From Bartonella sp. M0177 (GTDB taxonomy: Bacteria; Pseudomonadota; Alphaproteobacteria; Rhizobiales; Rhizobiaceae), in contig NZ_JACFOY010000001.1 in the NCBI RefSeq assembly GCF_016102285.1, positions 1,178,001 to 1,242,000 of the forward strand: a DNA stretch of 64,000 nt, in the 5' to 3' direction. Of this stretch, positions 28,255-35,697 are shown in pieces (the first letter of the stretch is position 1; the number at the start of each line of letters is the position of its first letter). Below the pieces are notes generated by a model. The model saw nothing but the letters and a program-made list of their open reading frames with translations, had not been told where the DNA came from and did no database searches. The position numbers and the translations under genes are program-made.

Positions 28255-29625
28255 ATGATAAAAGTTCGTTTTGCACCATCTCCAACCGGTTATATTCATA
28301 TTGGAAACACCAGAATTGCTTTGTTTAATTGGCTTTTTGCAAAAGCCAAGCAAGGTAAATATGTTTTGCGTTTTGACGATACCGATCTTGAACGTTCGAA
28401 ACAGGAATATATTGATGGTATTGGCGTCGATCTTGATTGGTTGGGGATAAAACCTGACGAAATTTATTATCAATCCAAGCGTTTTGATCGATATAATGAA
28501 ATCGTAGCACAGCTCAAAGAGCAAGGCCTCCTTTATCCTTGTTACGAAACACCGGAAGAACTGGAAAGACGGCGTAAAATCCGTTTGTCGCGTAAACTCC
28601 CACCCATTTATGGACGTGAATCCTTGAAACTCAAACCGGAGGAGATCAAGGCTTACGAAACGGAAGGGAGAAAACCGCATTGGCGTTTCAAATTGCCTAA
28701 TTTCGAGTCGGATCCGTTCAAGACCAGACGGACAGATGTGCATTGGGACGATGTGGTTCGCGGTCCACAGACGATAGATCTTGCCTCGATGTCCGATCCG
28801 ATACTTATACGTGAAGATGGCAGTTACCTTTATACACTGCCTTCGGTCGTGGACGACATCGATATGGGGATAACCCATATTATACGCGGTGACGATCATG
28901 TCACAAATACGGGCGTACAAATTGCTATTTTTGAAGCACTTGGTGCAAAGGCACCGACATTCGGTCACATCAACCTTTTGACAACGATTTCGGGTGAGGG
29001 GCTATCAAAACGCAAAGGCGATCTGTCGATCCGCTCGTTGCGAGAAGCGGGATTCGAGCCTTTAGCGGTCGAATCTCTGGCGGTTCTTATCGGTACTTCG
29101 GAAAATGTGACCGCTTGTCGGAATCAAAAGGAGCTGCTTGAACATTTTGACCTCACATCTGCATCAAAGTCGTCAGCAAAATTTGATCCGGCCGATTTGC
29201 TGACGCTCAACAAACACATTGTGCATGAGCTTGAATTTGACGAAGTAAAAGCCAGACTTGAAAAAATTGGCATTAAAGGCGAAGACGCTTCACCGTTCTG
29301 GTATGCCGTTCGTGGCAATATCGATAAAGTAAACGAGGCAAAAAACTGGTGGGACATTTTAGAGGTGAACAAAACGTTCGATGCCGTTTCGCAGGAAGAT
29401 CGCGAATATGTTCATCAGTCAGCTTCGCTTTTGCCGGATGGCGAACTTGATGAAAATAGCTGGAAAGTCTGGACAGATGCCTTGAAAAAACAGACAGGCC
29501 GCAAGGGAAGGGCACTTTTCATGCCATTGCGGCAAGCATTGACAGGGCTGGACCACGGGCCGGAAATGGCTGCTTTGCTGCCTCTTCTAGGAAGAAACCG
29601 GGTTCTTCAACGCCTCAAGGCATGA
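28255..29625 (+). CDS. gltX2: Glutamyl-tRNA synthetase 2
   Basis: Second GluRS of the window, 456 residues and clearly diverged from the copy at 16296. The HIGH-type motif is [20 protein letters not shown]. The KMSKS-type motif reads [14 protein letters not shown], with Gly where the other copy has Lys. Alphaproteobacteria often carry two GluRS and no GlnRS, and one copy may prefer tRNA-Gln for later transamidation; that is family knowledge and not shown here. It is co-transcribed with nadE and followed by a strong terminator. Confidence 0.93.
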   Translation: MIKVRFAPSPTGYIHIGNTRIALFNWLFAKAKQGKYVLRFDDTDLERSKQEYIDGIGVDLDWLGIKPDEIYYQSKRFDRYNEIVAQLKEQGLLYPCYETPEELERRRKIRLSRKLPPIYGRESLKLKPEEIKAYETEGRKPHWRFKLPNFESDPFKTRRTDVHWDDVVRGPQTIDLASMSDPILIREDGSYLYTLPSVVDDIDMGITHIIRGDDHVTNTGVQIAIFEALGAKAPTFGHINLLTTISGEGLSKRKGDLSIRSLREAGFEPLAVESLAVLIGTSENVTACRNQKELLEHFDLTSASKSSAKFDPADLLTLNKHIVHELEFDEVKARLEKIGIKGEDASPFWYAVRGNIDKVNEAKNWWDILEVNKTFDAVSQEDREYVHQSASLLPDGELDENSWKVWTDALKKQTGRKGRALFMPLRQALTGLDHGPEMAALLPLLGRNRVLQRLKA

Positions 29626-29650
29626 ATGTTATATCCTTCGAATATACATG

Positions 29651-29683
29651 AAAAAGGCAGCTCATTTCGTGAGCTGCCTTTTT
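29651..29683 (+). terminator. Terminator after nadE-gltX2
   Basis: A perfect 14-bp stem, 29651-29664 (ending GGCAGCTCA-type sequence) with 29670-29683, loop of five bases. A-rich and T-rich flanks on both sides make it bidirectional. It closes the nadE-gltX2 unit. Confidence 0.93.
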
Positions 29684-29805
29684 AGATTCATTCAGTGAAG
29701 AGGCAGAACAGCGATTAATTTTATTATCCGCTACCCGATATTTACGCCCTGTAAGTGGATTGTTAGCGTTGTTCCTACCGATTTTAGGTGGCTAACGAAA
29801 GGGAT

Positions 29806-31257
29806 TTACCCTTTCGTGTCGATAAGCATAAATGCGGGAATGTCGTTACCAAATCCCTTGGGAGACGGCGGCTCTTTTGAAGAGTATTTGTCTTGATTGT
29901 GTCTTTGCGATCTCACCGGCTGTTGGTTAACCGGCGAAGCAGGCCGTTTATCGCCAGAACGGTCTGTTTTTTCGCCACTGGTCTTTGTCTGTTTTTTCCG
30001 GCTTTTCGATTCGGTTGTTTCGGTGTGCTTTTCACTTGTGGGAGATTTAGCCCCTGATGACTTTGTGCGTTTTTGATCGGAGTCTTTAGCATTCTCTTCC
30101 GGAACAACAGAAGATAAGTCGCCATCATACCACTCGATTTTTTGATCGCTCATCTTTTCTATAGCGTCGACATATTTTTTGTCGGCTTTTGTAACAATGG
30201 TAAAAGCTTTACCGGATTTTCCGGCTCGTCCTGTACGACCGATACGATGAACGTAATCTTCTGCATGTGTGGGAACGTCATAGTTGAACACATGACTGAC
30301 GTCAGGAATATCCAGCCCACGGGCTGCGACATCAGACGCTACCAATAAAGCGATTTTTCCATCTTTGAAGTTTGCCAGCATAGACATGCGCGAACGTTGG
30401 TCCATATCTCCATGAAGAGCACCAACACTGAATTCATGACGGACGAGAGAGCGGAAAAGTTCCGAAATGTCTTTTTTACGATTACAAAAGATGATCGCGT
30501 TTTTTAATTCATCACCCTCGTTATGAATAATATCGCGCAAAACTGCCCGTTTTTCCCATGGTTTGCGACCGGAAGCGACGAGCTTTTGTGTAATCGTCGC
30601 AGCAGTAGAAGATGCTTTCGCGATTTCGATACGAACAGGTGTATGTAGAAATTGTTCGGTCAGTTTTGTAATTTCCGGAGCCATCGTAGCTGAAAAAAAC
30701 AAAGTTTGGCGGGTAAAGGGAATGAGTTTGCAAATACGTTCGATATCCGGAATGAAGCCCATATCAAGCATACGGTCAGCTTCATCAATAACCAGAATTT
30801 CCACACCGGTCAGCAAAAGTTTTCCACGTTCGAAATGGTCTAAAAGGCGCCCGGGCGTTGCAATCAGAACATCTGCCCCACGGTCAAGTTTACGGTCCTG
30901 ATCATCGAATGAAACGCCACCAATGAGTAGCGCTACGCTTAAATGGTGATTGATGCCGTATTGATCGAAATTCTCTTTCACCTGCGCCGCAAGTTCACGA
31001 GTGGGCTCCAGAATGAGTGTACGTGGCATCCGCGCACGTGCACGTCCTTTTTCAAGGAGCGTCAACATAGGAAGCACAAAAGAAGCGGTCTTACCTGTGC
31101 CCGTCTGTGCAATACCCAATACATCTTCGCGTTTCAAGACATGAGGAATGGCCCCAAGCTGAATTGGAGTTGGTTCTTCATATCCAATAGATTTTACTGC
31201 TTTGAGAACCTTTTCTGAAAGGCCCAAATCATTGAAACTGGTCAAAGGCGCTATCAC
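29806..31257 (-). CDS. rhlE: DEAD-box ATP-dependent RNA helicase (RhlE-like)
   Basis: RNA helicase that remodels ribosomal or degradosome RNAs; 483 residues. The motifs run in order: Q motif (YEEPTPIQLGAIP), I AQTGTGKT, Ia PTRELA, II VIDEADRMLD, III SAT, and VI HRIGRTGRAG. The last ~110 residues are a disordered tail rich in Lys, Ser, Thr and Glu that ends in KGFGNDIPAFMLI; such basic tails bind RNA. It is leftward and monocistronic. Confidence 0.9.
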   Translation of the reverse strand: MIAPLTSFNDLGLSEKVLKAVKSIGYEEPTPIQLGAIPHVLKREDVLGIAQTGTGKTASFVLPMLTLLEKGRARARMPRTLILEPTRELAAQVKENFDQYGINHHLSVALLIGGVSFDDQDRKLDRGADVLIATPGRLLDHFERGKLLLTGVEILVIDEADRMLDMGFIPDIERICKLIPFTRQTLFFSATMAPEITKLTEQFLHTPVRIEIAKASSTAATITQKLVASGRKPWEKRAVLRDIIHNEGDELKNAIIFCNRKKDISELFRSLVRHEFSVGALHGDMDQRSRMSMLANFKDGKIALLVASDVAARGLDIPDVSHVFNYDVPTHAEDYVHRIGRTGRAGKSGKAFTIVTKADKKYVDAIEKMSDQKIEWYDGDLSSVVPEENAKDSDQKRTKSSGAKSPTSEKHTETTESKSRKKQTKTSGEKTDRSGDKRPASPVNQQPVRSQRHNQDKYSSKEPPSPKGFGNDIPAFMLIDTKG

Positions 31258-31398
31258 TCTTTCTCTTTTTCGCCTAACTTAGGTGACAATAGTCAAAATG
31301 GTTCAACCATTTTACATTATCAACAAACGCGTTAAGGTGCATTGATAAAAAAGTCAACAAAAACGATCGTTTGCAATGCGTTTTAACGTGTATTCTTC

Positions 31399-32172
31399 TC
31401 AATAACGAAATTGTTCGGATAATATACGTTCGTCCCATGAATGGTTGGAATCAAATAAAATTGACGCTTTTACACCCTTTGCCAGAGAAATAACCACCGA
31501 ACTGACCGACTTTACTTCTACATTGTCGGCGGCAGCATTGACCGGCCGTTTATCTAGTTCAAGCATATCAAAACGGACTGTGACAGAATTTGGTAAAAGT
31601 GCACCATGCCATCTGCGCGGACGAAATGGGCTAACAGGCGTTAGCGCGAGCAATGGAGCAAGTAATGGTAAAATTGGCCCTTGAGCGGAAAGATTGTAGG
31701 CTGTCGATCCCGCTGGTGTTGCAACCATCACGCCATCGCAATTAAGCTCGTCCATACGGATTTTGCCATCTATGCTGATTTTTATCTTCGCAGCTTGGTA
31801 AGATTGGCGAAATAGAGAAACTTCATTGATTGCCAATGCTTCAACATGACCCTCGGAGCTGGAATCGGCAATCATTCTGAGCGGCTTTATATCTTCTTTA
31901 TGTGCTTTCGCAATCCGTTGCGGCAGATTGGCAATTCGATATTCATTCATAAGAAATCCGACAGAACCGCGATTCATTCCATAAATAGGCTTTCCGGAAT
32001 TCATGAAGTTGCGCAGAACTTCCAACATTGTCCCGTCGCCCCCCAAAACGACAATGACATCAGCGTCGTCCACTGTCGATTGACCGTAGCGCTCTATCAA
32101 CGCTTGAAGAGAGTTGCGCGCCTGTTCGGTTTTAGACGCGATAAAATGAAATCGCTCTATAGGTTTTTCCAT
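31399..32172 (-). CDS. nadK: NAD kinase
   Basis: ATP-dependent kinase that makes NADP from NAD. The nucleotide motif VVLGGDGTMLEVLRN is near residues 41-55. The NE motif is in ALAINEVSLFRQ, and DGVMVATPAGSTAYNLSAQG is the conserved C-terminal-domain signature. The frame is open to a codon at 32232, but relatives start near EKPIERFHFIAS, and the ATG at 32172 has GGAAA upstream; that gives 257 residues, the rhizobial length. Confidence 0.93.
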   Translation of the reverse strand: MEKPIERFHFIASKTEQARNSLQALIERYGQSTVDDADVIVVLGGDGTMLEVLRNFMNSGKPIYGMNRGSVGFLMNEYRIANLPQRIAKAHKEDIKPLRMIADSSSEGHVEALAINEVSLFRQSYQAAKIKISIDGKIRMDELNCDGVMVATPAGSTAYNLSAQGPILPLLAPLLALTPVSPFRPRRWHGALLPNSVTVRFDMLELDKRPVNAAADNVEVKSVSSVVISLAKGVKASILFDSNHSWDERILSEQFRY

Positions 32173-32406
32173 CAAGTTTTTCCGTTTTTCCAAGTAAATG
32201 AATTGGATCTGCTCATGTCCGATAGTTATCAATCAAAGCATCCAATATCTCATCTGATACGATATCTAATCTGACACGACGGCTTTTTCAACAATTCACA
32301 AATTTTGCTGACAAAGTTCGAGAATAATGGCAAGTTTTAATAATTGCTTATTCGGGCAAATTAACCATTGCATAGTTGGCGGCGCATTTAGTGAAAGGTA
32401 TCGCTC

Positions 32407-32790
32407 ATGAAAAGAAAATTGTTCTTGGCTTTTCCTCTCGTATTTTTAACTTTTTCATTTGCTCATGCTGAACCGGCACTGAAAGGATGTGCGGCTAAAA
32501 AGCAAGCTATTGAAACGCAGCTTGATTATGCCCGTAAACACAACAACAACCACCAGATAGTCGGGTTGGAAAAAGCGCTGAAGGATGTTGCTGAAAATTG
32601 CACTGACGAGAAACTGAGAGAAGAACGGAAGGCCAAAATATCCGAAAAAACGAGAAAAGTCTCTGAAAGAGAGGCCGAACTCAACGATGCGAAAGCAAAG
32701 GGTAATACGAAAAAAATAACGAAAAAAATGGAAAAACTGGAAAAGGCAAAACAGGAGTTGAAAGAGGCGCAAGACGAATTGAATCGCTAA
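32407..32790 (+). CDS. DUF1090 family exported coiled-coil protein
   Basis: Small exported protein of 127 residues with a signal peptide (MKRKLFLAFPLVFLTFSFAHA, cleavage near residue 21). It continues with the DUF1090 pattern, ALKGCAAKKQAIETQLDYAR then GLEKALKDV. The rest is a highly charged, Lys/Glu-rich helix likely to form a coiled coil. The family (E. coli YqjC-like) is best known from gammaproteobacteria and has no assigned function. AAAGG precedes the ATG. It is divergent from nadK, with no partner gene nearby. Confidence 0.8.
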   Translation: MKRKLFLAFPLVFLTFSFAHAEPALKGCAAKKQAIETQLDYARKHNNNHQIVGLEKALKDVAENCTDEKLREERKAKISEKTRKVSEREAELNDAKAKGNTKKITKKMEKLEKAKQELKEAQDELNR

Positions 32791-33515
32791 TCAGACAAGT
32801 TTTATTTTGCGTTTTTTCAACTCGTCAAGGACAGTTATACCAGAAAACATCTGAACTCGCGTTCGGGTTAGAAACTTTTTTGCCTTTCAATTCTTGAAAT
32901 AAATAACCGGTTTTTTAAGGGCAGGGGCGACTATATAGAGAAGTATTGTTTCGACCCGATTGAAGCGTAGCAAGTTATTTAATGTAAATGCTGTAAAAAT
33001 TGCCATTTGCTGACAGAAATGACAACCCCGAGGGGATTTTTTGATCAATTGGCGAAGCGCATTTCAAAGGCTCTCCTTATCAAAAGATATTTTTTTAGGA
33101 AGTTTTTGGAAAAACGCCACGAGAAGGGATAAATATCATTACGATATTAGTTCTAATCTTAGACTGTTCGTGAAGTTGATACTGATCTCGACTTCAAGCA
33201 GATAACGGTTTTTCAAAAGCACTTCATGATCAAACCCAAAAACCGTTATCAGTGACACCTTGGCATCCAAAAATCCGAGGTATTTTGACCGATCTGTTGC
33301 AATAACAGTCCTTCGGCTCTGTCTCACTCAATTCGAAAGGGTTTTGAGCGAATAGTTCAACAGTTTCGTGGGATTCCCGCGACGTTCGTTTTCGTTATTT
33401 TTAATAATTTTCAACTTATTGACATAGAGAACGTTTTTCACCATTGAACCAATCACTGTGATCGGCTAGAAAAACGTCGAACAAATCGAATTTTGGCAAA
33501 ATAATTTTCGGTTTT
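32791..33515. other. Gene-free AT-rich spacer before tRNA-Arg
   Basis: About 725 bases in which no frame is convincing. A 62-codon leftward frame at 33139-33327 has no ribosome site and no protein-like pattern. The only clear structure is the inverted repeat at 33201-33250, listed separately. Confidence 0.55.
33201..33250. repeat. 13-bp inverted repeat
   Basis: GATAACGGTTTTT at 33201-33213 is a perfect inverted copy of 33238-33250, separated by 24 bases. It would make a stable stem-loop in a transcript. No flanking T-run marks it as a terminator. A further ccgttatc occurs at about 33703, past the tRNA. Confidence 0.7.
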
Positions 33516-33592
<77 letters not shown>

Positions 33593-33932
33593 TTTCCTCG
33601 TTTCAATTTGTTTTAAAGTTTAAAGGCGATTTTCAATCATCCATTAGTTATGGCTAAAAATGTTTAGAACCGAATTTGAACCGATAGAGGTTCTAACAAG
33701 CCGTTATCTTGAAAAATAAGGTCGAAGACCATTCTTTCGAAATTTTGTGTTGGAAATACAATTCGGGAAAAACATATTCATGAATCATGAGAGTTGCCAT
33801 TCTTTGAATGTTTGTTTCTTTACAACACCCAAAGAGGGCAACTCCCGCTTTGAAAAGTCCGAATTGTCAGATCGTGTCTAAACTTTTACAAATAATGATG
33901 ACAGTCGTGTTTACCTGATATTATCTGTTTTT
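33593..33932. other. Spacer between tRNA-Arg and the orphan gene
   Basis: No gene is seen. It contains a 7-bp inverted repeat (TAGAACC at 33665, GGTTCTA at 33689) and the left copy of a 107-bp direct repeat (33783-33889). Confidence 0.6.
33783..33889. repeat. 107-bp diverged direct repeat, left copy
   Basis: Aligns without gaps to 35107-35213 at a constant offset of 1324 bases. I count about 19 mismatches in the 101 bases compared most closely, roughly 80% identity. Each copy carries an internal inverted repeat (GAGTTGCC near the left end, GGCAACTC about 45 bases on). Mismatches do not favour third codon positions in the one frame that is open in both copies, so conservation as protein is unlikely. 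It ends 44 bases before the stop of the orphan gene. Confidence 0.85.
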
Positions 33933-34706
33933 TTAGAACACGATATTATAACGCAACCGATGAGCGTTTTTACCACTCAAGAAAAGATCGCCACTTGCAA
34001 CTGTTTTGCCGCTTTCCCAAAGCTTTCTTGCCCTTTCGTTCGTGCCTGGAGCGAGTTGAGATTTGTCAACTTCAAGTTCACTGACTGCGCCACCCCCCTC
34101 TTTTCGCTTAAAAGCGTAGTTGACCTGGTCAAACATCGGATCGTTGAGTTCGTCACCCATATAGATTTGATAATCGCCTGAAACCAATTTATCCATAAGG
34201 CCGTTACGATCTTCTATTTCACCTTCACGAACACCGATTTTATAATATTCAACCACAATCTCTTTCATTTGATCTTGAGATAGAGCATAAGGGTTATCTT
34301 CTAAATAATCATATAAATTTTGATATATAACACTTAATAAACTGCGAGACGATGAACCATCTTTTACTTCTGTAATATCAATAGAGTCGCCTATAATTTT
34401 TTGTATTTTATCAACAGAAGCCTGATTTTCTCGAGAAACAGCAATCTTAACCTTGTTATCATCTTTGACTTTAGCTTGAGATTGCGCATTATTTGCTTTT
34501 AAAGCATTTTCAACCAACTTGGATCGAAAATCGGCTTGAGACTTAACCCGAAGTTCATCAGCTTGTTTCACAAGTTCTTGAATATTGTTTTTAACGTCGG
34601 AAGGACTTGTTTTATTTGAAATGTTGTTCTTTGCTGTTATCGACTGAATCAACTGAAGTGCTATTTTTCCACTTCGTCCATTTACTGCAGTAGATGAGAT
34701 GCTCAT
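33933..34706 (-). CDS. Hypothetical protein, orphan
   Basis: I do not recognise this 257-residue protein. It begins MSISSTAVNGRSGKIALQL, has no signal peptide or membrane segment, and is rich in Lys, Asn, Ser and Asp. The region of about residues 35-110 looks helical or disordered. A better-ordered middle follows (LLSVIYQNLYDYLEDNPYAL, MKEIVVEYYKIGVREGEIED), then a Gly/Ser-rich end. An AAGGGG seven bases before the ATG argues that it is a real gene. It is more AT-rich than its neighbours and lies between two 107-bp repeats next to a tRNA, so recent transfer is possible. A secreted effector or a phage-derived protein would be guesses. Confidence 0.65.
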   Translation of the reverse strand: MSISSTAVNGRSGKIALQLIQSITAKNNISNKTSPSDVKNNIQELVKQADELRVKSQADFRSKLVENALKANNAQSQAKVKDDNKVKIAVSRENQASVDKIQKIIGDSIDITEVKDGSSSRSLLSVIYQNLYDYLEDNPYALSQDQMKEIVVEYYKIGVREGEIEDRNGLMDKLVSGDYQIYMGDELNDPMFDQVNYAFKRKEGGGAVSELEVDKSQLAPGTNERARKLWESGKTVASGDLFLSGKNAHRLRYNIVF

Positions 34707-35611
34707 GTCGTATCCCCTTAAGAATACTGCAGCCTTTCAAGCTCTCATAGCTATTCCAGCGCTTCCTCACATTCTTCATAAATGTATCATAACGGTACAT
34801 TAAAAAGATTAATTGTCAATATTAACAATTCTATCAACAGGAAGAAATTTAGCGTTTATAATATTAAAATTTATTGATGAGGCGTCATTCACTACAGAAA
34901 AAGTTATTTTTTTCACTACGCTCAACCCGATGTTTTAGTTTTTTAGCATCATCTATTATATATTCTAAAGGTAGAATTAAGGCCTGATTTGGGGAGGTAA
35001 CTACAGTTGTTAAGTGTGCAGACAACCCAATTTTGATGAATTTCTTCAGCTGTTCAGCAAGATTTAACAATCCGACCTTGTGTTTGCTAATTCTTTCGCT
35101 CTTTTCAATCATCAGAGTTGCCTTTGTTTGAATGTTCGTATCATCAAAACACTCAAAGTGGCCAACTCTCACTTTAAAAAGTCCAAACGGTCAGATCATG
35201 TCTAAAGTTTTAGATATCGGAGTGCCGGTGGTATTTTCTTAATTCTCGTTTTGTCAGATGCACATGCAAGATGTTGACAGGAAAAAATGAAGTTTCCCTG
35301 GTCTGGCCTTTACCAATCTCCATTAGCTCTCTTTTCATATTTATATGAAGTTGACTACTGGCAAGTTGATCCTTCCAATGGTCAATCCGGAAATTGCGAA
35401 ATTCATAATCAATCAAGTCGTAATATCTCCAACCGTCTCGCAATCTTGAAACAAGCCACGTCTTTTCTGCCCTCTGCTTATAGTGCCTTGTGTTTTACTT
35501 TTCAGGCAATCGGAGACGACCTCTTAACAACTATTTACGGATAATTGGATAGCCGCAGCTCGTGATGAATAAGCCCGATCAAGTCTCAGTGGGAGCACGA
35601 GCAAATTAAAT
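34707..35611. other. Gene-poor region with possible gene remnants
   Basis: No complete gene is convincing. A 95-codon GTG-started leftward frame (34885-35172) begins inside the right repeat copy and has no ribosome site. A leftward frame from about 35494 to 35210 reads a protein-like string (TWLVSRLRDGWRYYDLIDYE) and stops at the edge of the repeat; it may be the tail of a broken gene. I could not assign either. Confidence 0.45.
35107..35213. repeat. 107-bp diverged direct repeat, right copy
   Basis: Gap-free partner of 33783-33889. The inverted repeat inside it is slightly broken (a bulged C in GGCCAACTC). The two copies bracket the orphan gene and its leftward promoter region. Confidence 0.85.
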
Positions 35612-35651
35612 AGCCTCACAAAGCTTGAAAAATTTCGAGCTGTGTGAGGCT
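35612..35651 (-). terminator. Long hairpin after rne
   Basis: Outer arms AGCCTCACA (35612-35620) and TGTGAGGCT (35643-35651), with inner arms AGCTTGAAA/TTTCGAGCT, make a nearly continuous 18-bp stem with a tiny loop. On the minus strand it is followed by ATTTAATTT. It most likely terminates the rne transcript. Confidence 0.8.
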
Positions 35652-35697
35652 GATAATTCAGGTCGAAAAACGACCAAAGTCCTTAAGATTTCATAAA

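Noticed and set aside
33139..33327. 62-codon leftward frame in the spacer before tRNA-Arg
   Set aside because: No ribosome site and no recognisable protein pattern, and it contains one arm and most of the inverted repeat at 33201-33250. Chance frame.
34885..35172. 95-codon leftward frame with a GTG start
   Set aside because: It begins inside the repeat, has no ribosome site, and the shared part with the other repeat copy does not show third-position substitution bias. Not listed as a gene.
35287..35544. 85-codon rightward frame
   Set aside because: It lies antisense to a more protein-like frame, has no ribosome site and no family likeness.
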